Below are positions 26,083-36,925 of a DNA stretch of 64,000 nucleotides, piece after piece. A program made the translations under genes and the position numbers. Every line of letters starts with the position of its first letter. The stretch's first letter is position 1. Under the pieces are notes generated by a model. It was not told the DNA's origin and searched no databases. It saw only the letters and a program-made list of their open reading frames with translations. Source of the stretch: Comamonas terrae (GTDB taxonomy: Bacteria; Pseudomonadota; Gammaproteobacteria; Burkholderiales; Burkholderiaceae_C); contig NZ_BCNT01000013.1 of NCBI RefSeq assembly GCF_001544075.1, positions 1 through 64,000 on the forward strand, written 5' to 3'.

Positions 26083-26868
26083 TCAATCTTCGCAAAGCAG
26101 TTGCGGCAGCAGTTCGGCCGAAGGGCCGTGCAGCAGGGCATGGGCCATGGCATCCAGTTCGGTCGGACGGGGATTGATCACCACCACGCGGGCCCCGGCC
26201 TGCCGCGCAATCTGTGCCAGGCCGGCTGCCGGGTAGACGGCGCCCGAGGTGCCCACCACCAGCATCAGCGTACAGTTCTGGGCCGCCTGCTCGGCCTCGG
26301 CCCAGATGCCCTGGGGCAGGGACTCGCCAAACCAGACCACGGCCGGGCGCACCAAGTTGCCGCAGGCGGGGCAGTACGGCGGCTCGCCTGCGGCCGGATG
26401 CGCGAGGTCACACTGCGCGCAGCGGTGGTTGAGCCAGCGGTTCTTGAGCAGCTCGCCATGCAGGCACAGCACGTCAGGGCTGCCGGCCTTCTGGTGCAAG
26501 CCGTCCACGTTCTGCGTGATCAGGGTCATGCCTGCGGGATGGCGTTGCGCCCAGTGCGCCAGCGCCAGGTGGCCGGCATTGGGCTGCACGTTGCGCACCA
26601 GCTCGCGCCGGTATTCATACCAGCGCCAGACATGCTGCGGGTCGCGCCGGTAGCCGGCTTCGCTGGCCATGTCCTCCGGCCTGAAGCGAGCCCAGTAGCC
26701 GGTGCTGTCGTCGCGGAACGTGGGCACGCCGGACTCGGCGCTGACACCGGCGCCCGTGAGCACGGCAAGCCCCTTGTGCCTGCCCTGGGCCTGGGCCAGC
26801 CATTGCCGCACCAGGGCCATCGTGGTGGCACAGCCGGCTTGCGGCCCGGTGGGAATATTGTTTGTCAT
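26083..26868 (-). CDS. cobB: NAD-dependent protein deacylase, CobB-type sirtuin (second of two)
   Basis: A 261-residue class III sirtuin. NAD-binding GAGVSAESGVPTFRDDSTGYW, TQNVDGLHQKAGS and catalytic His in LCLHGELLKN are present, with a zinc site of CAQCD and CPACG. The Y-x-x-R pair that lets class III sirtuins hold succinyl and malonyl groups is seen in RWYEYRRELV, so desuccinylation is likely as well as deacetylation. It lies 30 bases upstream of nothing on its own strand; the TetR gene precedes it by 30 bases, so the two could share a transcript. Confidence 0.9.
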   Translation of the reverse strand: MTNNIPTGPQAGCATTMALVRQWLAQAQGRHKGLAVLTGAGVSAESGVPTFRDDSTGYWARFRPEDMASEAGYRRDPQHVWRWYEYRRELVRNVQPNAGHLALAHWAQRHPAGMTLITQNVDGLHQKAGSPDVLCLHGELLKNRWLNHRCAQCDLAHPAAGEPPYCPACGNLVRPAVVWFGESLPQGIWAEAEQAAQNCTLMLVVGTSGAVYPAAGLAQIARQAGARVVVINPRPTELDAMAHALLHGPSAELLPQLLCED

Positions 26869-26898
26869 GTGCAGGTTGTGCGGACCGGACTGAAAACC

Positions 26899-27534
26899 TC
26901 AGAGGCCTTTTTCCACCATATCGAGCAGGCGCAGCGCCAGCACCTGGCGCATGGGCGGCGGCGCGTGGCGCAGCGGGCCGTCGATCATGAGCAGGGCCAT
27001 GCCGTGCACGGCGGACCAGGCCAGGAATTCGGCGCCGGGCCGGCGCTCGGCCGCCAGTACGCCCGCATCGCGCATGGCATCCAGCGCATAGCCCAGCAGT
27101 TCGAAGGGATTGAGTCCCATGGATGCCGTATGCGCCGCGTCGGGCGCGACTTCCACATCGTAGGCGCCCCAGGCGAACGCGGAGCGGAACCAGCCGGTCT
27201 CGGCCTGCGCAAAGCCCAGATAGCCGCGCCCCACGGCCGCCAGCAGTGCGCGCGAGCGCTGGGCCGCATCCTCGATGCCGCGCGCCGCATCCATTTCCTG
27301 CTCTATGGCCCGGGCCAGCGCGCCCAGCGCCGCGGCGCGTACCGCGCCAAACAGCGCTTCGCGGTTCGCGAAATGCCGGTAGGCGGCATTGGGCGCCACG
27401 CCGGCGCGGCGCGTGGCCTCGCGCAGCACCACGGCTTCGGGGCCGCCGGCCCGCGCCAGCTCCAGCCCGGCCTGCACCAGGGCCTGGCGCAAATCTCCGT
27501 GGTGATAGGTTTTTCTTGCTCTCGATGAACTCAT
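26899..27534 (-). CDS. TetR family transcriptional regulator
   Basis: A 211-residue repressor. The N-terminal helix-turn-helix is clear (YHHGDLRQALVQAGLELARA, LREATRRAGVAPNAAYRHFA, NREALFGAVRAAALGALARA), and the C-terminal ligand domain ends in a WSAVHGMALLMIDG segment typical of the TetR_C WHG group. It is divergent from the operon starting at 27759, with two matching palindromes between them. It should repress that operon and itself until a hydrophobic ligand binds. ATG 27534 was chosen; upstream in-frame codons lack homology. Confidence 0.87.
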   Translation of the reverse strand: MSSSRARKTYHHGDLRQALVQAGLELARAGGPEAVVLREATRRAGVAPNAAYRHFANREALFGAVRAAALGALARAIEQEMDAARGIEDAAQRSRALLAAVGRGYLGFAQAETGWFRSAFAWGAYDVEVAPDAAHTASMGLNPFELLGYALDAMRDAGVLAAERRPGAEFLAWSAVHGMALLMIDGPLRHAPPPMRQVLALRLLDMVEKGL

Positions 27535-27629
27535 GGCGGATCCGGCAGCGGCAAACAGCGCTCCATGAAGGTCTGGATACGGACGCAAACGAATCCTCAC
27601 AGCCTGCATGCAGCCTCCACTTCAAAATG

Positions 27630-27642
27630 TGGACAGCGTCCA
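27630..27642. promoter_or_regulatory. TetR operator candidate 1
   Basis: TGGACAGCGTCCA is a perfect 5-base inverted repeat with a 3-base spacer, inside AAAATG...CATTTT symmetry. It shares the form TGnACAnCGTnCA with the second site 32 bases downstream (three helical turns). Confidence 0.65.
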
Positions 27643-27661
27643 TTTTAATCTCCATAATAAG

Positions 27662-27674
27662 TGAACACCGTACA
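27662..27674. promoter_or_regulatory. TetR operator candidate 2
   Basis: TGAACACCGTACA, within GTGAACACCGTACAC, matches site 1 at 10 of 13 positions. CATAAT at 27654-27659 just ahead of it could be a -10 box for the rightward operon, so binding here would block transcription start. Confidence 0.6.
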
Positions 27675-27758
27675 CATGAACAACATATTGCGGCAATAGC
27701 CTGGAGGCCCCGGCCGGCTTCCGGAATTCCTTTTCCTCAACCCACAGGAGACAGCAGC

Positions 27759-28193
27759 ATGCAATTCACCCCCTACCTGAACTTCGACGGCAACTGCGCC
27801 GAAGCCTTCGCCTTCTATGCCAAGCTATTCGGCGGCAGCATCGTCTACCAGGGCACCTTCGGCGAAATGCCGGCCCAGGAAGGCATGCCGCCGATACCCG
27901 AGTCGGCCAGGCAGCGCATCATGCATGTGCATCTGCAGATCAAGGACCAGTCGCTGATGGGCTCGGACGCCATGCCGGGCGCCGATGCCACTTGCGGCGG
28001 CTACCAGCCGGCCCAGGGCCTGTGGGTGTCCATCCAGGCCGACAGCACGGCCGAAGGCCAGCGTTTCTTCGACGCCCTGGCGCAGGGCGGGCAGACCGTC
28101 ATGCCTTTTGCCAAGACCTTCTGGTCGCAGGGCTTCGGCATGGTCAAGGACCGTTTCGGCACGCCCTGGATGGTCAACGTCCGCCAGGGCTGA
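27759..28193 (+). CDS. VOC family protein, PhnB-like
   Basis: A 144-residue vicinal-oxygen-chelate fold protein of the PhnB/YP_-type group (often called 3-demethylubiquinone methyltransferase-like). It begins QFTPYLNFDGNCAEAFAFYA and ends with the typical FGMVKDRFGTPWMVN. AGGAG lies nine bases before ATG 27759. These proteins bind small ligands or metals; no reaction is established for this group. It is the first gene of the TetR-controlled operon. Confidence 0.85.
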   Translation: MQFTPYLNFDGNCAEAFAFYAKLFGGSIVYQGTFGEMPAQEGMPPIPESARQRIMHVHLQIKDQSLMGSDAMPGADATCGGYQPAQGLWVSIQADSTAEGQRFFDALAQGGQTVMPFAKTFWSQGFGMVKDRFGTPWMVNVRQG

Positions 28194-28256
28194 GCCCGGC
28201 AAGTCCGCTTGTGCGCCCCGTGCGCCATTCGGGCCGCCCTACGTGAAGAAAAGGGT

Positions 28257-28916
28257 ATGCAGATGCCACAGGTACGCGTTGAGAGCTTCACCATCTCCCT
28301 GGACGGCTACGGTGCGGGCCGCGGCCAGGATCTCGACCACCCCATGGGGGCCGGAGGCAGGGAGCTGCACCAGTGGGCCTTGCCCACGCGCACGTTCCAA
28401 CGCATGGTGTTCGGCGCCGACGGCGGGACCACGGGCGTGGACGAGGATTTCGCCGCGCGCGGCTTCAGGAATGTGGGTGCCTGGATTCTCGGGCGCAACA
28501 TGTTCGGCCCCGTGCGCGGACCATGGCCCGACATGGAGTGGAAAGGGTGGTGGGGAGACAACCCGCCCTACCACGTGCCGGTCTTTGTCCTCACCCACCA
28601 CGCGCGCCCGTCGGTCACGATGGAAGGCGGCACGGTTTTCCACTTCGTCACCGGCGGCATCCACGAAGCACTGCAGCAGGCACGCGCCGCGGCAGGGGCG
28701 CAGGATGTGCGCATCGGCGGCGGCGTCGCCACCCTGCGGCAGTACCTGCTTGCCGGCCTGATCGACGAGCTGCACATCGCCATCGCCCCCGTGCTGCTCG
28801 GCAGCGGGGAGCATTTGCTCGGGGACATCGACCTGCCGGCCCTGGGGTACGAATGCACGCAGTTCGCTCCTTCGGGCAAGGCTGCCCATGTGGTGCTCAC
28901 GCGCCGCAGCGCCTGA
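28257..28916 (+). CDS. Dihydrofolate reductase-fold (RibD C-terminal) family protein
   Basis: A 219-residue NADPH-fold protein related to YwjB/YyaP and the reductase domain of RibD, not to true FolA. Features are an N-terminal FTISLDGYGAG strand-loop, RNVGAWILGRNMFGP, FVLTHHARPSVTMEGG, and the nucleotide-binding-like DVRIGGGVATLRQYLLAGLI followed by DELHIAIAPVLLGSGEHL. Proteins of this kind are often found as accessory reductases in resistance or stress operons. ATG 28263 is an alternative start. Confidence 0.83.
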   Translation: MQMPQVRVESFTISLDGYGAGRGQDLDHPMGAGGRELHQWALPTRTFQRMVFGADGGTTGVDEDFAARGFRNVGAWILGRNMFGPVRGPWPDMEWKGWWGDNPPYHVPVFVLTHHARPSVTMEGGTVFHFVTGGIHEALQQARAAAGAQDVRIGGGVATLRQYLLAGLIDELHIAIAPVLLGSGEHLLGDIDLPALGYECTQFAPSGKAAHVVLTRRSA

Positions 28917-28983
28917 GAGGCCGCGGCATGCCGTGCCGCTGCGCGGGGCCGCTTGTTTCCCTCCATCAGAAGGAAGACTCATC

Positions 28984-29370
28984 ATGAAACCCAATCCCGT
29001 TGTCTGGTTCGAGATCTACGTGCAGGACATGGAGCGTGCGCGCCGGTTCTACGAAACCGTCTTCCAGTGCACGCTGGAGCCGCTGGCCCCGCCTGACGGC
29101 ACTTCCGGGGGCGTGCGCATGCTGGCCTTTCCGATGGAGACGGAGCGCCCGGGTGCCGGCGGCATGCTGGTGAAAATGGAGGGCGTGCCTTCGGGCGCAG
29201 GCGGCACCATGGTGTATTTCGCCTGCGAGGACTGCGCCGTGGAGCAGTCCCGCGTCGAGCCCGCAGGCGGCCAGGTCCACCGCGCCAAGTTCTCCATCGG
29301 TCCCTACGGCCACTGCGCCATCGTGCAGGACCCAGAGGGCAACATGATCGGCCTGCACTCGATGCAGTGA
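28984..29370 (+). CDS. VOC family (glyoxalase/bleomycin-resistance-like) protein
   Basis: A 128-residue VOC protein with VVWFEIYVQDMERARRFYET at the N-terminus and the closing CAIVQDPEGNMIGLHS. The usual metal-ligand positions include Glu in WFEIYV and His or Glu in the C-terminal half, but full assignment needs an alignment. GAAGGAAG lies 8-15 bases before the ATG. It is third in the TetR-controlled operon and differs clearly from the PhnB-like protein encoded at 27759. Confidence 0.83.
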   Translation: MKPNPVVWFEIYVQDMERARRFYETVFQCTLEPLAPPDGTSGGVRMLAFPMETERPGAGGMLVKMEGVPSGAGGTMVYFACEDCAVEQSRVEPAGGQVHRAKFSIGPYGHCAIVQDPEGNMIGLHSMQ

Positions 29371-29395
29371 GCTTTCCAACCGCTGTCCACTTGCC

Positions 29396-29743
29396 ATGCA
29401 ATACCAAGCCAGCTGCCATTGCGGCAGGAATGCATTCACGTTCGAGGGCGAGGTCGGCGAGGTGCTGACCTGCAACTGCTCCATGTGCCGGCGCCGCGGC
29501 TCGCTGCTGTGGTTCACTCCACGCGGAAATCTGAAGCTGCTCACGCCGGAAGGCAACAGCAGCACCTATACCTTCAACAAGCACGTCATCCGCCACCGTT
29601 TCTGCCCGGACTGCGGCATCCACCTCTATGGAGAGGGCACCAGCCCGCAGGGCCAGGCCATGGCGGCCATCAACATGCGCTGCGTGGACGATGTGGACCT
29701 CGGCGCGATTCCGGTGCGCCATTACGACGGGCGCTCGGCGTAA
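29396..29743 (+). CDS. GFA family zinc protein
   Basis: A 115-residue member of the glutathione-dependent formaldehyde-activating (Gfa/CENP-V) family. Zinc ligands are visible as CHCG near the N-terminus, CNCSMC in the middle and CPDCGIHLYG later. The family binds glutathione or other thiols, and a role with reactive aldehydes is possible but not proven for most members. Its stop is four bases before the MFS exporter start. Confidence 0.88.
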   Translation: MQYQASCHCGRNAFTFEGEVGEVLTCNCSMCRRRGSLLWFTPRGNLKLLTPEGNSSTYTFNKHVIRHRFCPDCGIHLYGEGTSPQGQAMAAINMRCVDDVDLGAIPVRHYDGRSA

Positions 29744-29747
29744 CGGC

Positions 29748-31190
29748 ATGGAGACCGCCGCCCATTCCCGACGCCGCTGGCTGGCACTGATCGTGCTGTG
29801 CCTGGGCGAGCTCATGATCGTGCTGGACAGCACCATCGTGAATGTCGCCCTGCCATCGATACGTGCCGACCTGGGCTTCACCGAGACCTCGCTGGTATGG
29901 GTGGTCAACGCCTACATGCTCACCTTCGGCGGCTGCCTGCTGCTGGGCGGGCGGCTGGGCGATCTGTACGGCCACCGCCGCATGTTCCTCGCAGGCCTGG
30001 CCTTCTTCACCCTGGCCTCGCTGGCCTGCGGACTGGCGCCCTCGCAGGAGGTCCTGGTGGCGGCGCGTGCCATACAGGGCCTGGGCGGCGCCGTGGTGTC
30101 GGCCGTGGCCCTGTCGCTGATCATGAACCTGTTCACCGAAACCCGGGAGCGCACGCGCGCCATGGGGGTCTACGGCTTTGTCTGCGCCGGTGGCGGCAGC
30201 CTGGGCGTGCTGCTGGGTGGCCTGCTGACCAGCGTGGGCTGGCACTGGATCTTCCTCGTCAACCTGCCCATAGGCGTGGCCGTGTACCTGGCCAGCCGGC
30301 TGCTGCTGCCGGCCACCGCTGCCCCGGGCAGCGGCGCGAAGCTCGATGTGGCCGGCGCCGCCACCGTCACGCTGTCGCTGATGCTGGCCGTCTACGGGGT
30401 GGTCGGCGGCAACACGGCCGGCTGGGACTCGGCCCGGACGCTTGCCCTGCTGGGTGCCGCTGCGCTGCTGATGGCGCTATTCCTCTTCATCGAATCGCGC
30501 TCGGCCCATCCACTAGTGCCGCTGGCGCTGTTCCGGCGGCGCAATATCTGCATCTCCAATATCTGTGCCGTGCTGTGGTCGGCCGGCATGTTCGCCTGGT
30601 TCTTCATGTCGGCGCTGTACCTGCAGCAGGTGCTGGGCTATACGCCCATGCAGGTGGGCCTGGCCTTCCTGCCGGCCAATCTGGTGATGGCGGCGCTGTC
30701 GCTGGGCTGGTCGGCCAGGCTGGTGATGCGCTTCGGCATCCGCGCACCGCTGGCCGCAGGGCTGTTGCTGGCCGCTACGGGGCTGCTGCTGTTCGCGCGC
30801 GCCCCCCTGGCGGCTGATTCCGGCGGTTTCTGGCTTGACGTGCTGCCCGGCATGCTGCTGCTGGGCCTGGGCGCGGGCGTGGCCTTCAACCCCATGCTGA
30901 TGGCCGCCATGCACGATGTCTCGCCCGCCGACGCCGGCCTGGCCTCGGGTCTGGTCAACACCGCGTTCATGCTGGGCGGCGCGCTGGGCCTGGCCGTGCT
31001 GGCCAGTCTGGCCGCAGGCCGCACGGCGGCACTGACCGCTCGCGGCAGCGATGCCCTGGGGGCATTGCTGGGCGGCTACCAGTGGGCCTTTGGCGCAGGC
31101 GCGCTGTTTGCGCTGCTTGCCGCCGCACTGGGTTTCACCCTGCTGCATGCGAATCTGCAGGCCGGCGAAACCTCGCCGGCCATTCATTGA
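29748..31190 (+). CDS. MFS drug exporter, DHA2 (EmrB/QacA) type
   Basis: A 480-residue transporter with about 14 membrane helices. The DHA2 motifs are clear: ELMIVLDSTIVNVALPSIRA in helix 1, WVVNAYMLTFGGCLLLGGRL, GDLYGHRRMFLAG after helix 2, and the helix-5 PxG-like GVLLGGLLTSVGWHWIFLVN. It should expel amphipathic compounds using protons. As the only transporter in the TetR-controlled operon it suggests that the operon defends against, or modifies and exports, a toxic small molecule. Confidence 0.9.
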   Translation: METAAHSRRRWLALIVLCLGELMIVLDSTIVNVALPSIRADLGFTETSLVWVVNAYMLTFGGCLLLGGRLGDLYGHRRMFLAGLAFFTLASLACGLAPSQEVLVAARAIQGLGGAVVSAVALSLIMNLFTETRERTRAMGVYGFVCAGGGSLGVLLGGLLTSVGWHWIFLVNLPIGVAVYLASRLLLPATAAPGSGAKLDVAGAATVTLSLMLAVYGVVGGNTAGWDSARTLALLGAAALLMALFLFIESRSAHPLVPLALFRRRNICISNICAVLWSAGMFAWFFMSALYLQQVLGYTPMQVGLAFLPANLVMAALSLGWSARLVMRFGIRAPLAAGLLLAATGLLLFARAPLAADSGGFWLDVLPGMLLLGLGAGVAFNPMLMAAMHDVSPADAGLASGLVNTAFMLGGALGLAVLASLAAGRTAALTARGSDALGALLGGYQWAFGAGALFALLAAALGFTLLHANLQAGETSPAIH

Positions 31191-31205
31191 AAAGGAGGCT
31201 CTGCC

Positions 31206-31682
31206 ATGACCCAATCCCCTTCCCCCCAGCACCCCAACGATCTGGTCCTGACCCGATTGCTGGCGGCGCCGGCCGACAAGCTGTTTCGCTGCTGGACCGA
31301 TACCGCGCTGCTCAAGCAATGGTTCGTGCCCAGCCCCTGGACGATCGCGCGCGCCGAGGTGGACCTGCGCCCGGGCGGCGGCAGCGTGATCGTGATGCGC
31401 GATCCCGATGGCAAGGAATATCCGAACGCCGGCGTGTACCTGGAAGTGGTACCCAACCGCCGCATCGTGTTCACCGATGCCTATACCGCCGGCTGGGTGC
31501 CCTCCGCCAAGCCGTTCTTCACGGCCATCGTGACTTTCGAACCCGAAGGCACGCAGACGCGTTACACCGCCATCGCGCGCCACTGGACCGAGGAGGCGCG
31601 CCAGCAGCACGAGGCCATGGGCTTTCACACCGGCTGGGGCATTTGCGCAGACCAGCTGGAAGCGCTGGCTGCCACGCTGTAG
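31206..31682 (+). CDS. SRPBCC (AHSA1/START-like) family protein
   Basis: A 158-residue protein of the activator-of-Hsp90 homology 1-like group. It shows the standard start LVLTRLLAAPADKLFRCWTD, the WFVPSPWTI segment, DLRPGGGSVIVMRDPDG, and the C-terminal HTGWGICADQLEALA helix that closes the hydrophobic cavity. The fold binds lipophilic ligands. AAAGGAGG lies about eight bases before the ATG. It follows the exporter gene by 15 bases. Confidence 0.87.
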   Translation: MTQSPSPQHPNDLVLTRLLAAPADKLFRCWTDTALLKQWFVPSPWTIARAEVDLRPGGGSVIVMRDPDGKEYPNAGVYLEVVPNRRIVFTDAYTAGWVPSAKPFFTAIVTFEPEGTQTRYTAIARHWTEEARQQHEAMGFHTGWGICADQLEALAATL

Positions 31683-31706
31683 ACCCCCGCCACCAAGGAG
31701 ACTGCC

Positions 31707-32081
31707 ATGCATTACGTTGACGGATTCGTGCTGCCGGTGCCCCGCGCACATATCGAGGCCTACCGCCGGCTGACCCAGGACGCCGGCAAGGTGTGGATGG
31801 AATACGGCGCGCTGCAATACTGGGAATGCGTAGGCGACGACGTACCCATGGGCAAGCGCACCTCGTTCCCGCAGGCCGTTCAGCTCCAGGACGACGAGAC
31901 CGTGGTGTTCTCGTGGATCGTCTATGCCTCGCGCGAGGAGCGCGACCGCATCAACGCCGCCGTCATGAAGGACCCGCGCATCGCCGGCATGGACCCGGCC
32001 AGCATGCCCTTCGATGCCAAGCGCATGTTCTGGGGCGGCTTCCAGACACTGGTGGAAATGGACGGCGGCAGCGCACTCTGA
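31707..32081 (+). CDS. DUF1428 family protein (YbaA-like)
   Basis: A 124-residue protein of the DUF1428 family, which has a dimeric alpha-beta-barrel look. Recognisable parts are YVDGFVLPVPRAHIEAYRRL, EYGALQYWECVGDDVP and PFDAKRMFWGGFQTLV at the end. No activity is known. It is the last gene of the TetR-controlled operon; AAGGAG lies before the ATG. Many relatives sit beside VOC and AHSA1 genes, as here. Confidence 0.87.
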   Translation: MHYVDGFVLPVPRAHIEAYRRLTQDAGKVWMEYGALQYWECVGDDVPMGKRTSFPQAVQLQDDETVVFSWIVYASREERDRINAAVMKDPRIAGMDPASMPFDAKRMFWGGFQTLVEMDGGSAL

Positions 32082-32435
32082 CAGCTGCCTGCCCCTCTTC
32101 CGTCTCTGTTGCCACGCCTTCGGGCTTCGCACTGCCCCAGGCAGAGCGGCCATCTTGCAGCCTCCCGGCGGGAAGCGGCGGCTGCGGATTGCACCCGCGC
32201 CTTCCCCTTGCCTGCTGATGACATAGAAGGAATGCATGCCCGCGCCACCCTGGCTGTGGTAGCGTAGGAAGCACGCATTCCAGTGCTGAACCGGCCCGGC
32301 TTTTTTAGAGCATGCGGCCGGCTTCCAGGCGCTGTATTAACCTTTGTTAATTTGGAAGCGGAACCATATAACCAGCAGAAAGCACGCCTACACTGCCAGC
32401 GCACGCATGCTGCTTTGCGAAACTGAAGTCCCATC
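32082..32435. other. Intergenic region before the hybrid kinase gene
   Basis: No gene is seen. It holds a GCAGCC/GGCTGC stem near 32157-32185 that may end the preceding operon, and an AT-rich patch with TTAAC-CTTT-GTTAA (32337-32350) that is the likely promoter or operator region of the kinase gene. Confidence 0.5.
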
Positions 32436-34406
<1,971 letters not shown>

Positions 34407-34454
34407 GCCAGGCGCCGCCGGGACAGAGCCTTCAGGAGCGCGCCGGTCGAGCGG

Positions 34455-35213
34455 TCAGGCCTTGGCTGCCAGACGCTGGCGCAGCGCTTCGTACAGGCAC
34501 ACGCCGCTGGCCACCGACACGTTCAGGCTCTCGACCGCGCCCTGCATCGGAATGCTGACCAGCTCGTCGCAGGTCTTGCGGGTGAGCTGGCGCATGCCGT
34601 CGCCTTCGGCGCCCAGCACCAGGGCCGTGGGGCCCGTCAGATCCATCTGGTAGAGATGTTTGTCGGCATCGCCGCTGGTGCCGATGACCCAAATATTGCG
34701 CTCCTGCAGTTCCTTGAGCGTGCGCGCCAGGTTGGTCACCATGAAATAAGGCACGGTTTCGGCCGCGCCGCTGGCCACCTTGGCCACGGTGGCATTGATG
34801 CCGGCCGCATGGTCCTTGGGAGCGATCACCGCATGTACGCCGGCCCCGTCGGCCACGCGCAGGCAGGCGCCCAGGTTGTGGGGATCGGTCACGCCGTCGA
34901 GCACCAGCAGCAGCGGCGCCTTCACGCCCTCTGCCTCCAGGTCGTCCAGCAGCTCGTCCAGCGTGCGGGTGTCCTTGAGCTCCTCCACGCGCGCGGCCAC
35001 GCCCTGGTGTCCATGGCTGCCGGCCAGCTTGGCGATGCGCATGGCATCGGCCTCGATCAGGCGCACTCCGGCCTCCTTGGCCCGCTCCAGGAACTGGCGC
35101 ATGCGCGCGTCGCGGCGCGTTGCCTCGAAATAGACTTCGATGATGGACTGGGGAGCGGTCTTCAGGCGCACGCCAACAGCGTGGAAACCGAACAGGACTT
35201 TGGGAGACGACAT
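34455..35213 (-). CDS. rlmB: 23S rRNA (guanosine-2'-O)-methyltransferase RlmB
   Basis: A 252-residue SPOUT-class enzyme that methylates G2251 in the peptidyl-transferase loop of 23S rRNA. The N-terminal substrate-binding domain begins [13 protein letters not shown]. The knotted domain shows all three TrmH motifs: [27 protein letters not shown] and [18 protein letters not shown]. Length fits E. coli RlmB (243). It is convergent with the kinase gene and divergent from sstT. Confidence 0.95.
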   Translation of the reverse strand: MSSPKVLFGFHAVGVRLKTAPQSIIEVYFEATRRDARMRQFLERAKEAGVRLIEADAMRIAKLAGSHGHQGVAARVEELKDTRTLDELLDDLEAEGVKAPLLLVLDGVTDPHNLGACLRVADGAGVHAVIAPKDHAAGINATVAKVASGAAETVPYFMVTNLARTLKELQERNIWVIGTSGDADKHLYQMDLTGPTALVLGAEGDGMRQLTRKTCDELVSIPMQGAVESLNVSVASGVCLYEALRQRLAAKA

Positions 35214-35600
35214 GGGGCGCCATTATCCCGGGTTTGCACGCGCCTTCCCCCGGCACATGGCCATGCCAGTCCGGGCGACTGTGTTTTTGCTCTGCCGCTA
35301 CACTGCGCCACCCGGGCGGCCAAACCCGCATATGCATATTCCACGGGCTGCACTGCAGCCACCCTGCCCCGCCATGCCCTGCGACCCCGTCGCCGGCAAG
35401 GCCGGACAGCCGGATGCCGGCTTCGCTGACCTGAAGCCGGATGCCTTGCGGCAAGAATGGCGGCTCCCCACCCACGCCGAAGCAGCGGTCTGCGCAGGCG
35501 GAAGCCGATCCGGCGTCCATCCGGCAGCGCCTTGCAATACCTCCCTAGGGAATCCGTATTGCGCCATCGGCATGTTTCACTTTTTTTCTGTTTGACCTGC
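35214..35600. other. Divergent promoter region of rlmB and sstT
   Basis: No credible gene. It contains a stem CCGGCTTC/GAAGCCGG (35417-35424 and 35433-35440, loop of 8) inside a repeated GCCGGATGCC sequence. Promoters for both genes must lie here. I see no riboswitch that I can name. Confidence 0.5.
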
Positions 35601-36830
35601 ATGCTCAACGCCTTGCTTGATCGCATCCGTCGCAGCCTGGTGCTGCAAATCCTTCTGGCCCTGGTGGCAGGCGGCCTGCTGGCCTGGCTCTGGCCCTCGG
35701 CCGCGGATTCCGTGTCCATCCTGGGCACGCTCTTCATCTCCGCGCTCAAGGCCATTGCGCCGGTGCTGGTGTTCCTGCTCGTGATCGCGGCGATCAGCAA
35801 CCACCGCCCGGGCCAGGAAACCCAGATCAAGCCCGTGCTGTGGCTGTACGCCGTGGGCACGCTGGCCGCCGCCTGCGTGGCCGTGGCCGCCAGCACGCTG
35901 TTTCCCTCGGTCATCCACTTTCGCGCAGCGCCGGCCGTGCAGGGCGTGCCGGGCGATATCACCCAGGTGTTGATGAACGTGCTCAAGAGCGCCTTCGACA
36001 ATCCCGTGCATGCGCTGCTGGAGGCCAACTACATCGGCGTGCTGGCCTGGGCCGTGGCGCTGGGCATTGCGCTGCGCCATGCCAACCCCACCACCCGCAC
36101 GGTGCTGGAAGACCTGGGCCAGGCCATCACCCAGATCATCCAGGGCGTGATCCGGCTGGCGCCGCTGGGCATCTTCGGCCTGGTAGCCGCCACGTTCTCG
36201 GCAGGCGGCCTGGAAGCGCTGAAGGACTACACGCAGCTGCTGCTGGTCCTGGTGGGCTGCATGCTGTTCGTGGCGCTGGTCGTCAACCCCGCCATCGTCT
36301 GGACCCAGACGCGCCGCAACCCCTATCCGCTGACGCTGACCTGCCTGCGCGAAAGCGCCGTCACGGCCTTCTTCACGCGCAGCTCGGCCGCCAACATTCC
36401 GGTGAACCTGGCGCTGGCCCGAAAGCTGCAGCTGGCCGAAGAAACCTACAGCATCTCCATCCCTCTGGGCGCCACCATCAACATGGCCGGCGCAGCCATC
36501 ACCATCAGCGTGCTGACCCTGGCTGCCGCGAACACGCTGGGCATTGCCGTGGACATTCCCACCGCCCTGCTGCTGTGCGTGGTATCCGCGGTCTGCGCCT
36601 GCGGCGCCTCGGGCGTGGCCGGCGGCTCGCTGCTGCTGATTCCCCTGGCCTGCAGCCTGTTCGGCATCAGCAACGACTTGGCCATGCAGGTCGTGGGCGT
36701 GGGCTATGTGATCGGCGTGATCCAGGACTCCACCGAAACCGCGCTGAACTCCTCCACCGATGTGCTGTTCACGGCCGCCGCCTGCCGCGGCGCCGAGCGC
36801 CGCCAGGGGCTGGAAATCCCAGCCGTCTGA
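35601..36830 (+). CDS. sstT: Serine/threonine:sodium symporter
   Basis: A 409-residue secondary transporter of the dicarboxylate/amino acid:cation symporter family, matching SstT in length. Signature parts are the serine-rich reentrant loop [18 protein letters not shown], the cation-binding region [16 protein letters not shown], and [20 protein letters not shown] near the second hairpin. It should import L-serine and L-threonine with sodium. ATG 35601 was chosen because the first helix starts at residue 12; longer frames into the GC-rich spacer lack homology. Confidence 0.93.
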   Translation: MLNALLDRIRRSLVLQILLALVAGGLLAWLWPSAADSVSILGTLFISALKAIAPVLVFLLVIAAISNHRPGQETQIKPVLWLYAVGTLAAACVAVAASTLFPSVIHFRAAPAVQGVPGDITQVLMNVLKSAFDNPVHALLEANYIGVLAWAVALGIALRHANPTTRTVLEDLGQAITQIIQGVIRLAPLGIFGLVAATFSAGGLEALKDYTQLLLVLVGCMLFVALVVNPAIVWTQTRRNPYPLTLTCLRESAVTAFFTRSSAANIPVNLALARKLQLAEETYSISIPLGATINMAGAAITISVLTLAAANTLGIAVDIPTALLLCVVSAVCACGASGVAGGSLLLIPLACSLFGISNDLAMQVVGVGYVIGVIQDSTETALNSSTDVLFTAAACRGAERRQGLEIPAV

Positions 36831-36858
36831 ACACCCCCACACCCGGCACTTCGCGATT

Positions 36859-36875
36859 GCTCCCGATTCGGGAGC
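36859..36875. terminator. Inverted repeat after sstT
   Basis: GCTCCCGA-T-TCGGGAGC is a perfect 8-base palindrome between the convergent sstT and ABC ATPase genes. Only a weak T run follows, so it is a probable rather than certain terminator. Confidence 0.55.
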
Positions 36876-36925
36876 ATTCCGCGCTTTACCAGATTGGTCT
36901 TCGGGCCATTTTCATCTCCCACACT

